Below, in pieces: positions 1 through 9,480 of a stretch of DNA of 64,000 nt. The stretch spans positions 620,001-684,000 of the forward strand of contig NZ_JAGGKB010000001.1 of NCBI RefSeq assembly GCF_017873335.1. Direction: 5' to 3'. Both the position numbers and the translations under genes were made by a program. The DNA comes from Thermococcus stetteri. GTDB taxonomy: Archaea; Methanobacteriota_B; Thermococci; Thermococcales; Thermococcaceae. Position 1 is the first letter of the stretch; every line of letters starts with the position of its first letter. A model generated the notes under the pieces. That model was not told the DNA's origin and did not search any database. It was given only the letters and a program-made list of their open reading frames with translations.

Positions 1-2
1 GG

Positions 3-350
3 AAGTACAAACTGAACGAAAGAACGCCGGAAGTTGTTGAAACTGTCGTTGAATCTCTCTACGAACTAAGGGTTTCTGAGGCAGTTTTCTTCTACGGAAA
101 AAACGTTCCGAGGAGCGGTATCGTTGGAAAAATGACCGAGGAAGCCATGAAGGAATACGGCCTGAGCGGAGAAGTTAGGCTCGTGAAGAGTCCAGACTTC
201 GAGCTTAAGGCCTTCAGCAATGTGGCAACGGCAGATGTGGGGATAATCTCCAAGGTGGAGCACGTTTTTGACCTCCAACTTCACCTCTCCAAGACCCTCG
301 GCATAAAAGTCAATAGTGTCCTTGATGTACTCCAAATTAAAATGCATTAA
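3..350 (+). CDS. C-terminal part of a DUF434/DUF5616-like protein (5' truncated)
   Basis: An open frame enters from the left edge (first full codon at 3) and stops at 348-350, giving about 115 residues. It begins KYKLNERTPEVVETVV and ends with an ADVGIISKVEHVFDL segment. That late Asp/Ile-Ile-x-x-Val/Phe-Asp-Leu pattern resembles the C-terminal domain of archaeal DUF434-family proteins, which are of unknown function. The frame has no stop in its visible part, so it is a real gene cut by the window, not a short gene starting at the internal ATG at 132. The family name rests on remembered pattern only. No role can be assigned. Confidence 0.6.
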   Translation, partial: KYKLNERTPEVVETVVESLYELRVSEAVFFYGKNVPRSGIVGKMTEEAMKEYGLSGEVRLVKSPDFELKAFSNVATADVGIISKVEHVFDLQLHLSKTLGIKVNSVLDVLQIKMH

Positions 351-501
351 ATTAAATCTTATCCCTCAGATCATACTCGAATAACTACAAACTAGATTGA
401 AGTTTTGAAAAACCTTTAAATAGAATGAGCGACAAAATTAACTCAAGGTGTCATGTGTACTGCCCGCTTTCCTTTTTCTGCGGGTCTTGGAGGGAAAGGA
501 T

Positions 502-1698
502 ATGAAGCTTGCAACCGCATCCTTGCTGGTATTATTGATGATCGGGATATTGGTGGTTAGTGGCTGTACTGGAGGTGGTTCCTCTTCTACGACCACAACA
601 GCCCCTTCTTCCACATCCCAGCCTGAAACTTCAACCCCACACTCATCCACGATGAGTGAGACGTATACCTCCACGACTTCCCAGACTCAGACTTCAAGCA
701 CTCCTTCACAAACTACCACAACTTCCTCGACCACTACATCATCCCCCGAAACTTCTTCAACAACGACAACTACCACCACCCAGACCACCACAACCACCAC
801 GACGGCCCCCACAGAAGAGGCCTACTGGGAGCACCCCTGGCAGTACGCGCCCGTGAAGCTCAACGGGGAAACCTACTGGATAACCTACTACAAGTACTAC
901 TACAAAGTCCAGCCCAACCAGAGCGCACCCGTTTACGAGTACATCGTCGAAAAGAGCGTGGGAAAAGAAACCGTAGACGTCTGTGGAATGGACATGATGG
1001 GCAATACAGTTGATCTCGGGGAGCATGAAGCCTACGCCTACAAAACTATCGTAACACCCGTCAAAGCAGAGAAGCTCCAGGGCAAGTTGACGGTAACTGT
1101 GTGGTACCTATCAAACGTTAGCGAGGCCTTCATCTACCCCTGGGACGTTACGTGGATGGGCTACATGTCCCCGACCGGGAGTCCCAGCGGAGACTTCGTG
1201 GGCATTCAGTTCGACTACATAGGGCAGACTTTCAGGATAATGAACCCAAACCCGTTCCAGAGCGGCCTATTCCCCTGCGCCAAAGGGGAGAGCGACGCCT
1301 TTAGCAACATCGGGCAGGACCTTACCAACCTCTACATCGGTTGGGTGGCGACGCTTCACCTTGGGCTCTGGTACAGCTGGGAAGAAACCAACGTCCTCGT
1401 GCCGCAGAGCGGAGTTTGGACGGATGGAGATGGCCACAGCTGGAGCTGGAGCACCACACCCGACGGAAGCGCCACCTACGACGGAAAGTCCTTTAAGCTC
1501 GTTGACTTCCAGTGGAATTATCAGGGAACCGTTGAGGGAGTGAAGCTCCAGGGAAGCGGTAAGTTCTCACCCCACCTGCCGCTCCTCGTCGAGGGGGATG
1601 GGTACTACTCCTACAAAGACGAGGAAAGCGGAAAAACAACGGTGATATACGCCTACGTAAATATTGAGGACCTAAAGCTGGAGAAGGTGAGTGGATGA
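502..1698 (+). CDS. Thr/Ser-rich lipoprotein with conserved extracellular domain
   Basis: A predicted lipoprotein of 398 aa. The ATG at 502 is preceded by GGAGGG and opens a signal peptide (MKLATASLLVLLMIGILVVSGC) whose lipobox ends at Cys22. A longer start at 448 has no ribosome binding site and would bury the signal. Residues ~25-105 are an almost pure Thr/Ser/Pro linker, the usual place for O-glycosylation in surface proteins of this group. The rest (from YWEHPWQYAPVKLNGETY) is a globular domain with many Trp and Tyr, and it recurs twice in the lipoprotein starting at 2871. The stop overlaps the next start (ATGA), so the genes are cotranscribed. Function unknown; location outside the membrane is inferred from the lipobox. 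Confidence 0.85.
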   Translation: MKLATASLLVLLMIGILVVSGCTGGGSSSTTTTAPSSTSQPETSTPHSSTMSETYTSTTSQTQTSSTPSQTTTTSSTTTSSPETSSTTTTTTTQTTTTTTTAPTEEAYWEHPWQYAPVKLNGETYWITYYKYYYKVQPNQSAPVYEYIVEKSVGKETVDVCGMDMMGNTVDLGEHEAYAYKTIVTPVKAEKLQGKLTVTVWYLSNVSEAFIYPWDVTWMGYMSPTGSPSGDFVGIQFDYIGQTFRIMNPNPFQSGLFPCAKGESDAFSNIGQDLTNLYIGWVATLHLGLWYSWEETNVLVPQSGVWTDGDGHSWSWSTTPDGSATYDGKSFKLVDFQWNYQGTVEGVKLQGSGKFSPHLPLLVEGDGYYSYKDEESGKTTVIYAYVNIEDLKLEKVSG

Positions 1699-2828
1699 GG
1701 CGCTTTCTCCCATTCCTTTTGCTTTCTCTCGTCGTGGTGTCCGCTGCCTGCATAGGTTCTGGAGGGCAGGGAAGCACGACGCACGTGGAAAGTCCTACCG
1801 GTAGCCATTCATCACAGGTTTCAAGCTCCACGGCAACCCCCGAAACGTGGAACATGGCGCTTGTCTGGAACCTCTCATCAGGTACCCTTCCCTTCATGGA
1901 CCTTAGTCCGGACGGAAGCCTTGCGGCGGTTATAGACTGGAACAACGGCATCCTCTACCTCGTTAAACCAAGCGGAGAGAGCGTTTCATTCAGGGTCTGG
2001 GAGGGTGAGGATGTGAAGCCGACCCTCTCGGGCGTGGCCATCAGGGACGGCGTTGCTTACGTCCTCGCTTCCTATGAGGGGTTTGCGGGTGTGAGGAAGT
2101 ACTCCTGGAACGGTTCCGCCGGGGAAGAAAGGCACGGCTGGGCCGGGAGCGTCGCGGATGACATTGCCCGCTCCCCGAGTGGAAACCACCTGTGCTACCT
2201 CGTGACAACCGGGGCAACCACCCAGGAACTGTACTGTGATGGGGTAAAGACCATCCTTGAGAACGCAGGGAGCTACAACATGTTGGACGTTTCGGACACA
2301 GGTCTCGTGGCTGTAGGGAGCGGCGGAGAAGCGGATAGTGTTCTGATATTCAAGAACGGAACCGAGGTGCTAACTCTACAGCCAGACACCCACATGGTAG
2401 TCGTTTATGGAGACAGGATAATCGGTCAGTTCGACGGAAAGCTGCGCGTTCTCAATGCCGCGGGAAAAGTCCTGGCGGAGAGTGAGGAGTACACTCTCAG
2501 ATGGGCACGGCTTCTGATACCGAGCGTGAGGGCGACGAAAGAGTACGTCCTTTGGACGGACGAATACGAGGGAACCCACGTCCTCACGTGGAACCTGACG
2601 GAGGTTAGATCCCTCCCGGGGTACATGCGCTTCGCCAACGAGAACTTCGTGGTGACCCTGAAGGACGGTACCCTGCACTGCTACTCCCTCAGGGACTTCC
2701 ACGAGGTCTTCAGCGTTAAAGCTCCCGGGGACGGACTTGTAAGGCTGAGCGACGACGGAAAGGTCATGCTCGTCTCGGATGAGTACGGGAGCTACTGGCT
2801 CTACAGGGCAACTTCTGAAGGTGGTTAA
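1695..2828 (+). CDS. Lipoprotein with beta-propeller-like repeats
   Basis: A predicted lipoprotein of 377 aa. The signal peptide MRRFLPFLLLSLVVVSAAC places the lipidated Cys at residue 19, followed by a short Ser/Thr-rich spacer. The body has repeated strand-turn patterns such as MDLSPDGSLAAVIDWNNGIL, IARSPSGNHLCYL and VRLSDDGKVMLVSDEYGSYW. These 'S-x-D/S-G-x' blades look like WD40- or PQQ-type beta-propellers. It starts inside the stop of the upstream lipoprotein and is followed by a third lipoprotein on the same strand. It probably binds a ligand or partner at the cell surface, but no catalytic motif is visible. Confidence 0.8.
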   Translation: MRRFLPFLLLSLVVVSAACIGSGGQGSTTHVESPTGSHSSQVSSSTATPETWNMALVWNLSSGTLPFMDLSPDGSLAAVIDWNNGILYLVKPSGESVSFRVWEGEDVKPTLSGVAIRDGVAYVLASYEGFAGVRKYSWNGSAGEERHGWAGSVADDIARSPSGNHLCYLVTTGATTQELYCDGVKTILENAGSYNMLDVSDTGLVAVGSGGEADSVLIFKNGTEVLTLQPDTHMVVVYGDRIIGQFDGKLRVLNAAGKVLAESEEYTLRWARLLIPSVRATKEYVLWTDEYEGTHVLTWNLTEVRSLPGYMRFANENFVVTLKDGTLHCYSLRDFHEVFSVKAPGDGLVRLSDDGKVMLVSDEYGSYWLYRATSEGG

Positions 2829-2870
2829 ATAAGATGGAGCCCAATAATGAGTGATCTAAGTGGTGGTATC

Positions 2871-4721
2871 ATGAGGAAGTCCTCTATGGTTCTGGCTCTG
2901 GTTTTGATTCTCGTCCTAGGGGTAATCTCAAGCGGCTGCCTTGGGGGCAACAACATCAAGGAAAAGGCCAGCAGTGCCATGGAGAGCTACACGGAGGGAG
3001 AAAGTAGCTCCCAGAGTGAAGGCTCTTCCGGAGAAGCGGGAGGCAATGGTGGTGGGGAGGAAGCAACTGCCACCACGTGGGGGATTCCGTGGGACGCTTA
3101 CAACCCGGTGAAAATAGGGGGAGTTCCATATTACATAACCGGGATCGAGTACACCTTTACCATCAAAACGCCCGACGGGGAGAGGTCATTCAGCATCATC
3201 AAGAAGCGCGGCTATGTTAAGGCCCACGTCTACGCGGATGAAAACGGGGAGAAGAAGGACCTCGGAGAGTTCAACCTCTTCGCGTATTACGGCAGGATAA
3301 CACAGCTCAACAACGAGAGCGCGGAGCCCTTCGAATACGTAGTCATGGTCAAGGAGAGGAGCAAGGACACCGACGAGTACTTCCTTGAACCGATGCCGAA
3401 CTTTGGGGCGCTCGGCACCGGAAACACCGTGGTGGCTGAGGCAAAGTCCGGTGGGGCATACTTCTACTGGAGCAACCCTGCGGCGGTGGGCCAGTACTCG
3501 GAACTGCCCTACACGGAGGGAGATGTCAACGAGGTTTTCGGGGAGATTGGAGGCTACCTCTTCCAGGGATGGGTGGCTATGATGGGCTCGGGTGCATGGA
3601 GCGGGCTTGAAGGGCACGACCTTACGAAGGCCGACGAGTACAGCTTCATCTTCATGGGTATCGGCTACCACTACAAGATAGACCCCGACGGAACGGTTAC
3701 GTTTGACGGCAAGAGCTTCAGGGTGAGCAACATTGAGTGGAGCTACTCCCTCGGCGGCGTGAGCGGTCAGGGGAGGGCAACGATAGCCCCTGAACTCCCC
3801 GTTCCCGTTGAGACGGAGGGAACCTTCGTCAGCATGGCCAGTGGGGTCAAGACGTACTCAAAGCTAAAGGTCGAGGACGTGAAGTTCTCAAGGGAGTTAA
3901 GTGGAATGAGCGTTAGCATCGGGAAGCCCACCTCGGAAGGAACGAGTACGGAAACAGAAAGTTGGACTGAGACTGAGACCCAAACTCAGCAGGAAAGCTC
4001 CCAGAACTGGAAGAGGGCCTGGGACGCCTCCGAGCCGATAAAGATAGGTGGCGAGGAGTACACCGTGAGGGAAGTGACCTACGACATCACCTACAGAACT
4101 CCCGGCGGAGAAGTCCACTACATGATGGAGCGCGGCTACAACGAGACCGATAACGGGTACGTTGCCTATGCAGTCGTGAGGATGGACGACGGTTCCACCT
4201 ACACGTTTGAGGTCCACACTGAGAACATAGAGGAGTACACGGGCTGGGCCCTCTGGATGCCATCAGTCTTCCAGCTCATCGAGAGCGGCTCCAGCGGTGA
4301 AAGCTACACTGTTCAGGGGCCTTCCTGCAGCTACACATTCGGTGAGAGTGGAATATCAGGAGACATGTACTGCGGCAACGAGATAACCCAGAGCCCCTTC
4401 GATCTGATATGGGACGCATACAACGGGTTCTCCGGCGGAATCTACGGGGATGTTGTTGACGTCGCCGATCTGTCCTCCAACGGGAACGGCTACACCGTTC
4501 GGAGGGACGGAACGGTGAACCTCGGCGGGATGGAGTTTGACCTCTACAACGTCACGTGGAGCGGGAGCCTTATGGGTGCCTCTCCGGCAAACGGCTACAC
4601 CCTCCTCGCCGCGGAGCTCCCCTTCCCCGTGGAGATAGTCGCCTCAATAAGTGGCATGGAAGGGGGCGCGATGTACCTCAAAGTGAAGATCACGGACATC
4701 AAAATCGCCACCTCCGGCTGA
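2871..4721 (+). CDS. Lipoprotein with tandem duplicated domain
   Basis: 616 aa. The ATG at 2871 follows a GGTGGT site, while the longer start at 2847 would add eight residues before the signal. The signal peptide ends in a VISSGC lipobox. Two copies of one domain follow, starting near WGIPWDAYNPVKIGG and, after a Thr/Glu-rich linker around residue ~370, near WKRAWDASEPIKIGGEEYTV. Both share features with the lipoprotein at 502-1698 (P-V-K-I/L-x-G near the start, D-G-T/S-x-T/N-x-x-G-K/M-x-F near the end, a closing 'ELP-PVE' strand). This points to duplication and fusion of the smaller paralog. Probably one surface complex with its two upstream neighbours; function unknown. Confidence 0.85.
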   Translation: MRKSSMVLALVLILVLGVISSGCLGGNNIKEKASSAMESYTEGESSSQSEGSSGEAGGNGGGEEATATTWGIPWDAYNPVKIGGVPYYITGIEYTFTIKTPDGERSFSIIKKRGYVKAHVYADENGEKKDLGEFNLFAYYGRITQLNNESAEPFEYVVMVKERSKDTDEYFLEPMPNFGALGTGNTVVAEAKSGGAYFYWSNPAAVGQYSELPYTEGDVNEVFGEIGGYLFQGWVAMMGSGAWSGLEGHDLTKADEYSFIFMGIGYHYKIDPDGTVTFDGKSFRVSNIEWSYSLGGVSGQGRATIAPELPVPVETEGTFVSMASGVKTYSKLKVEDVKFSRELSGMSVSIGKPTSEGTSTETESWTETETQTQQESSQNWKRAWDASEPIKIGGEEYTVREVTYDITYRTPGGEVHYMMERGYNETDNGYVAYAVVRMDDGSTYTFEVHTENIEEYTGWALWMPSVFQLIESGSSGESYTVQGPSCSYTFGESGISGDMYCGNEITQSPFDLIWDAYNGFSGGIYGDVVDVADLSSNGNGYTVRRDGTVNLGGMEFDLYNVTWSGSLMGASPANGYTLLAAELPFPVEIVASISGMEGGAMYLKVKITDIKIATSG

Positions 4722-4756
4722 GCAAAGCTTATATCTCTTTTCCTCTATTTTTTCCC

Positions 4757-5398
4757 ATGTTTGGAGAGCACGAACTCAAGACTCACTTCATCAAGATAGG
4801 GGACAAAAAAATACACCTGCTGGAAGAGAAGAATGATATGGTGAGATACAGAAGGGATGACCGTGAGGTTCTGATCAAAAATAAGGGCGAGAAGCTTAAA
4901 ATCCTTCCAGCCCCACCCATCGGCTACGGTGTGAGGCTTCTAATGATAAAGTTCAGAGAGCCGGTGGTCGTACCGCCCAGGGATGCCATCGGCGGCTTTG
5001 TTGAGGCTCCTGTTGAAATAGACGTCAAAGTTGGAGAGCTCAGCATAGACCACTTCATCGTCGGGAGGGAAAAGTACGCCCTCTACGGCACGCTTGAGGC
5101 CGGAGTAATCTGCCGCTATCACGTCAGTCCATTCCACACGGAAGAGCCCGGCTCAATCGGCGTGGCAAAGCTCGTGGTTTCCAACCCATCTCCCGAGTGG
5201 AAGTCCCTTGAGAGGGTCGTGATCCCGATAAGGGGGACGTCCATGTACTATGAGGGCACAAAGGCCTACTACCCCCTTCTGGTCGTTACGATCAAGGACC
5301 ACGCACCCGAGGTCAACAACACGGGAAGGGCACTAAAGGAAGGCCTTGAAGCGGTTGGAGAGGGGTTGTCGCTTCCAAACTTCCTGATGAGGTGGTGA
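4757..5398 (+). CDS. DUF432-family protein
   Basis: 213 aa, starting at MFGEHELKTHFIKIGDKKIH. The ATG at 4757 follows a TATA-like stretch (TTATATCTCTTTTC) with little leader. An in-frame upstream ATG at 4556 lies inside the preceding lipoprotein and is not credible. The sequence is all-beta in character, with a conserved central part (PPIGYGVRLLMIKFREPVVV) as in archaeal DUF432 proteins. These commonly lie next to mechanosensitive channel genes, and here the stop overlaps the region of the MscS start. Cytoplasmic; a role linked to the MscS channel is inferred from the neighbour only. Confidence 0.75.
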   Translation: MFGEHELKTHFIKIGDKKIHLLEEKNDMVRYRRDDREVLIKNKGEKLKILPAPPIGYGVRLLMIKFREPVVVPPRDAIGGFVEAPVEIDVKVGELSIDHFIVGREKYALYGTLEAGVICRYHVSPFHTEEPGSIGVAKLVVSNPSPEWKSLERVVIPIRGTSMYYEGTKAYYPLLVVTIKDHAPEVNNTGRALKEGLEAVGEGLSLPNFLMRW

Positions 5399-5400
5399 GG

Positions 5401-6495
5401 ATGAACGTTACCTCAAATTCCACTTCATTCTGGGAGCAGGGGGCCCTCGGCCAGAACTTCTTCCTCGGCCTGACCCTGGGCGCGGTTTTGAAGGCAGTTC
5501 TGATCATCGTGGTTGGTTTTCTAATAGCAAAGGCCCTCAAGCGGTACCTCCTCAACCTCTCAAGGAGCACCAAGTACGTCTGGATAATCAACGAGGACAC
5601 GGCATCAACGCTTTACAACCTTATACTCCTCGTCTCGCTCATATACTCTGTTAGGGCACTGGGCCTCTTGTTCTCCATCGGGGGAGTGGAGGTAAGCAAC
5701 GTTCTAACAGCACTTCTCGTCTTCTACTTCTCCTACCTCTTCGCCAAGAAGTCAAAGGACTACATGATAATGAGTTCTTCAAAGCAGAAGCTCCCCGAAG
5801 TCCAGATTAAGGCAAAGCTCTTCTACTACACGGTGGTTACACTGGCCTTCTTCATAGCCCTCAACATAGCGGGCTTCACCGGAAAGCTCACGACGCTTCT
5901 CGCGGCGGCTGGAATAACGGGTATAGTCCTGGGTTTTTCGGCCCAGACCGTTGTTGCCAACTTCATCTCGGGCATATTCATGTACTTTGACAAGCCACTT
6001 AAGATAGGCGACCCTGTGGAAGTTGCGGGCTATTCCGGGATAGTCCACGACATAAGGATTCTCTCAACCAGGATAAGAACGTGGGACGGTCTCCTCGTAA
6101 GGATTCCAAATGAAAAGCTCTTCAACAGCGAGATAAAGAACCTCCAGAAGTACCCCGCAAGGAGGGTGGATATAGTCGTCGGCATAGCCTACAAGGAGGA
6201 CGCCCAGAGGGCAATCGACGTTATAAAGAAGACCCTCTATGAGATGCCCTATGTTTTAGCGGAGCCAGAACCGATGGTATTCGTGGACAACCTCGGTAAC
6301 AGCAGCGTCAATATAGCGGTAAGGGCATGGGCACCGAGCGAGAAGTGGTTCGACGTGAGGTGGCAGATAGTACAGAGGATAAAGGAGGCCCTCGATAAGG
6401 AGGGAATAGAGATACCCTTCCCGCAGAGGGTCAACTGGTTCGCGGAGGAGCTGAGGGTAAGGATAGAGGGGCATTCAAAGGGAGAAAGCCCCTAA
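5401..6495 (+). CDS. mscS: MscS-family mechanosensitive ion channel
   Basis: 364 aa membrane channel that would release solutes on hypo-osmotic shock. Three to four membrane spans lie in residues ~20-160, followed by the signature pore/beta domain GFSAQTVVANFISGIFMYFD and KIGDPVEVAGYSGIVHDI. After that comes the cytoplasmic vestibule with an R-V-D-I-V-V-G-I-A-Y strand. The ATG at 5401 has a GAGGTG site six bases upstream. A GTG at 5392 in the same frame is possible but would overlap the DUF432 stop and lose that site. It forms an operon with DUF432. No odd residues seen. Confidence 0.92.
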   Translation: MNVTSNSTSFWEQGALGQNFFLGLTLGAVLKAVLIIVVGFLIAKALKRYLLNLSRSTKYVWIINEDTASTLYNLILLVSLIYSVRALGLLFSIGGVEVSNVLTALLVFYFSYLFAKKSKDYMIMSSSKQKLPEVQIKAKLFYYTVVTLAFFIALNIAGFTGKLTTLLAAAGITGIVLGFSAQTVVANFISGIFMYFDKPLKIGDPVEVAGYSGIVHDIRILSTRIRTWDGLLVRIPNEKLFNSEIKNLQKYPARRVDIVVGIAYKEDAQRAIDVIKKTLYEMPYVLAEPEPMVFVDNLGNSSVNIAVRAWAPSEKWFDVRWQIVQRIKEALDKEGIEIPFPQRVNWFAEELRVRIEGHSKGESP

Positions 6496-7817
6496 TCCCC
6501 TTTTTCCATCAGCGCGTAGAAGAAGCCTATCGTCTTGTGCCTGTGGGGCCAGGCCCTCATGGTTCCCTCCAAAAGGTCCGGGTCGTAGGGGCCTTCAAGG
6601 GGGATTAGTTTCGCATTTTCATGTCTTTCAAGGAACCACTTCACCACTTCCTCGTTCTCCTCCGGGAGCATCGAGCAGGTGGAGTAGAGCAACCTACCTC
6701 CGGGCTTTAAGAGCTTCCAGGCGCTCTCTATAAGCTCCTTCTGAAGGGCTACTACCTTGGGGATGTTCTTCTCCCGGAGCCTCCAGCGGAGTTCGGGGTT
6801 CTTCGCTATCGTGCCATCACTCGTGCAGGGGGCATCGAGGAGAACCCTGTCGGCAATTCTCTCGCCGAGTATCTCGGGGGCCTTCCTCCCGTCGGCTTTA
6901 ACGACTTCCGCTATTTCAACGCCAGTTCTCTTTAGAACCTCGTTCATTCGCTTTATCCTCGCATTATCAACGTCGAAGGCATAGATTTTGCCTTGGTTCT
7001 TCATAAGCTCAGCCATGTGGGCGGTTTTACCTCCCGGAGCTGCCGCGAGGTCGACAACGGTCTCTCCAGGCTTAGGGTCGAGAACGAGGGAAGCGACGGC
7101 AGAAGCTTCCTCCTGTGCTATTGCCCAGCCCTTGTTGAATAGCCATTCAGGATTGAAAGGGTCGAGGATTCTGATTACACTATCAACCCTCTCGCTCCTC
7201 TCGAAGCGGACGCCCTTCTTCCTCAGGTAGTTTTCCACCTCTTCAACGCTCGCCTTGAGGCGGTTCACCCTTATGCTCGTTGGGAGCCTCTCGTTGAGGG
7301 CCTTGAGGAGCTCCTCCGCTTCGTCTCCGAGGAGAGCGCGCATCCTCGCTATGAACCACTCCGGGAAGAAGTACTCCCACTTGAGCAGCTTCTCCTCAGT
7401 GTCGAGCTTCGGCACGTAGTTGACGACCCTCGGGAGGAGGTCGTAGTAGTAATAGCCGACGTAGGGGTGGGTTCTCTTCGAGAGAAACTGGGCCAGACCT
7501 CTGAGGTGCTGGAGGGTCTTCTCGTTCAGCTCGCGGAAGACTGCCACCTCTATTGCCACTCTCAAGGTAGCCCTCAGCCAGGGGTCGAGGATGAGGGGAG
7601 AAACTCCGACGAGCTCCTCGATGATTTCATCTATCAGGCCGAGTCGCCTCTGGATTGAATAGAATATGCCCGTCAGCTTGGAGTTCTCCCAGCCTTCTAC
7701 CCTGTACTTTGCAAAGGCCTTCCTCTTAGCCTGCTGGCTGGGTTTAACCTCTTCTCCAAGCTTGAGGGCCTCTATGAGGGCGTAGAGCTGTCGGTCGGTG
7801 AGCTTGAGCTTTGGCAC
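6492..7817 (-). CDS. RNA (cytosine-C5) methyltransferase, NOL1/NOP2/Sun (RsmB-like) family
   Basis: 441 aa SAM-dependent enzyme that methylates C5 of cytosine in rRNA or tRNA. The N-terminal ~150 residues are helical like the NusB domain of RsmB. The catalytic domain shows motif I (VVDLAAAPGGKTAHMA), motif IV (LLDAPCTSDGTIAKNPE, catalytic Pro-Cys) and motif VI (YSTCSMLPEENEEV, the resolving Cys). Both cysteines are present, so it should be active. The gene converges on mscS with the two stop regions overlapping at 6492-6495. Target RNA cannot be told from sequence. Confidence 0.92.
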   Translation of the reverse strand: MPKLKLTDRQLYALIEALKLGEEVKPSQQAKRKAFAKYRVEGWENSKLTGIFYSIQRRLGLIDEIIEELVGVSPLILDPWLRATLRVAIEVAVFRELNEKTLQHLRGLAQFLSKRTHPYVGYYYYDLLPRVVNYVPKLDTEEKLLKWEYFFPEWFIARMRALLGDEAEELLKALNERLPTSIRVNRLKASVEEVENYLRKKGVRFERSERVDSVIRILDPFNPEWLFNKGWAIAQEEASAVASLVLDPKPGETVVDLAAAPGGKTAHMAELMKNQGKIYAFDVDNARIKRMNEVLKRTGVEIAEVVKADGRKAPEILGERIADRVLLDAPCTSDGTIAKNPELRWRLREKNIPKVVALQKELIESAWKLLKPGGRLLYSTCSMLPEENEEVVKWFLERHENAKLIPLEGPYDPDLLEGTMRAWPHRHKTIGFFYALMEKGD

Positions 7818-7855
7818 GGAATCACCGGTAAGAGTTCAGGGTTCGGTTTAAAAGC

Positions 7856-8785
7856 TCAACCCTTCAAAAAGTCAGGAAGGTCAGAGGTGTCCTCGGCCAG
7901 CATTTTGAGAGTCTCTTTTCCGTACGGCACCGGCGTATGGGGCTGTCCGACTAGCTCCTCGATGAATATTGCCTCATATTCAAGGCCTTCCTTTCTCAGC
8001 CGCCTTGCTGACTCCCTAGCCTCAGTTGGCCTGAGGGAGTAGTACCTTTGGGCGCTCTTTACAAGCGCGCTGAAGACTTTCCTAGCCTTTGATGTCATTA
8101 TGGCGTCTGGGGCAGACTCCGTAAGGGCCTTTAGGAGGGAGTACAGGTACCTCACGATGTCCTCCATTCGGAGGGGGATGGGGGAGGTGAGGATCTCGAG
8201 CACGAAGTCAAGGGCCCTATCAACTATGAGTGGATTCTCAGAAGTCATGAGGTAAGACAGCTCTTTTATGATGTCCTCGGCACGAATTCCAGACATTGAT
8301 TTTGCGAATTTAAGCCCAACTAGCTTTAGGCTGGGGTTATCGCTTTCCATAAGTGCCAGCACAACGTTTTCAACGTCCCTGTAATCCATGAGGGGCAACT
8401 TGTCTGCTACGTCAGCCAGCTCCAGCCAGCGGGGGTCGTTTTGCCCTACCGGAGTATCGAGCATGATCTTCAGAAGGGTACGAAGGTCTCCCTTTGTGGG
8501 CGGCTCTTGAGTGAGGAGCACTTTCATGACCCTAGCGGCCTTTACTGCAGTTTTCCTGTCTTTCGTGAGCAGGAGAAGAAGACGGGGGAATAGCTTCTTG
8601 TATATCTCCCTGTTCGTTCGCGAAGGCAGAAGTTCCTCCAACAGGGCTAAAACCCTGAGCTGGAAGCGATCCTCATCGAGCAGGTGGATTAAAGTTGCCA
8701 AAATACTCTCGTCTTCTTGGGCCATGGCCACCAGGCTTTTAGCGTCCCATGATTCAAGGGTCTTAATAATATCATCAGGTGGCAT
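7856..8785 (-). CDS. HEAT-repeat-like helical protein
   Basis: 309 aa, entirely alpha-helical with repeated Leu-rich helix pairs (for example DRFQLRVLALLEELLPS and NPSLKLVGLKFAKSM). That is the pattern of HEAT/ARM scaffolds that bind protein partners. The ATG at 8785 is preceded by GGAGG about ten bases upstream. It is a clear paralog of the first half of the broken gene at 11369-13189: both share a segment of the form S/D-KAR-x-V ... R-P-x-x-A ... Y-E-A-I. The two paralogs flank a double-KaiC ATPase and its small partners, suggesting one signalling module. Cytoplasmic; function inferred only as scaffold. Confidence 0.75.
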   Translation of the reverse strand: MPPDDIIKTLESWDAKSLVAMAQEDESILATLIHLLDEDRFQLRVLALLEELLPSRTNREIYKKLFPRLLLLLTKDRKTAVKAARVMKVLLTQEPPTKGDLRTLLKIMLDTPVGQNDPRWLELADVADKLPLMDYRDVENVVLALMESDNPSLKLVGLKFAKSMSGIRAEDIIKELSYLMTSENPLIVDRALDFVLEILTSPIPLRMEDIVRYLYSLLKALTESAPDAIMTSKARKVFSALVKSAQRYYSLRPTEARESARRLRKEGLEYEAIFIEELVGQPHTPVPYGKETLKMLAEDTSDLPDFLKG

Positions 8786-8828
8786 ATATCAGCTTCCTCC
8801 GTTTTACACTACACTAAGTTGTGGAGGA

Positions 8829-9458
8829 TTACAATATAGCTTTTTCGATTTTCCTCTCGAACCGGTAGATGTCAACTGTTATTCTCTCAAGCCTCTTCCT
8901 GTGGAAGTGGAACTGAGCCGGGATCTCAAAGGGCAGGGTCAGACGGTAGGTTACAACGAACCCGTGATCCCTAGTGAAGGCCTCTATAAACGACCTCACC
9001 TCGGGCTTCGCCAGGTGGATGGAGTAGATGACGTCACTCACCTCAAAGGCCTTAAGGAGGAAGGGCCTGTCGGCGTGCTTTACCTGACTCCCGAAGGGAG
9101 GGTTCATTATTACTGTATCAACCCTCTCGGAGAACTCAGAAACGTCGGCGTTTATGAACTCGATTCTGTCCTCAACACCAAGCGAGCGCGCATTTCTTCG
9201 GGCAATTTCAAGGGCATTTTCGTCCTTTTCGACGGCGTAAACTTTCTCAGCACCCATCAGAACCGCACCGATGCTCAAAACTCCGGTTCCAGCTCCGAGG
9301 TCAGCGATGACCTTTCCATCGACCTCACCGAGGGAGTAGGCTAACCACAGAAGCTCCGCGGCCACGTCTCCGGGAGTCCTGTACTGCTCCAGTTCCGGTT
9401 TTGGACTCTCAAAGCTCTCAAGCCTCGAAAGGAGCATTGAAAGGTGCTTTTTCATCAT
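8829..9458 (-). CDS. METTL5-like rRNA N6-adenine methyltransferase
   Basis: 209 aa Rossmann-fold methyltransferase. Motif I is VIADLGAGTGVLSIGAVLMG, the acidic ribose-binding loop is YAVEKDEN, and the catalytic NPPF motif is MNPPFGSQVKHADRPFL. The NPPFG-x-x-x-K-x-x-D-R-x-F-L pattern is typical of the METTL5 family, which in eukaryotes makes m6A in small-subunit rRNA; archaeal members are thought to do likewise. The start is one of two adjacent Met codons. It is divergent from the KaiC gene at 9521 with about 60 bases between them. Confidence 0.88.
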   Translation of the reverse strand: MMKKHLSMLLSRLESFESPKPELEQYRTPGDVAAELLWLAYSLGEVDGKVIADLGAGTGVLSIGAVLMGAEKVYAVEKDENALEIARRNARSLGVEDRIEFINADVSEFSERVDTVIMNPPFGSQVKHADRPFLLKAFEVSDVIYSIHLAKPEVRSFIEAFTRDHGFVVTYRLTLPFEIPAQFHFHRKRLERITVDIYRFERKIEKAIL

Positions 9459-9480
9459 CTTCCCATTTTCGGCGAAAGCT

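Noticed and set aside
1507-1518. TTCCAGTGGAA inside the first lipoprotein
   Set aside because: Matches the ORB dyad, but lies 43 kb from oriC with no linker or G-string and encodes an ordinary FQWN stretch; likely chance.
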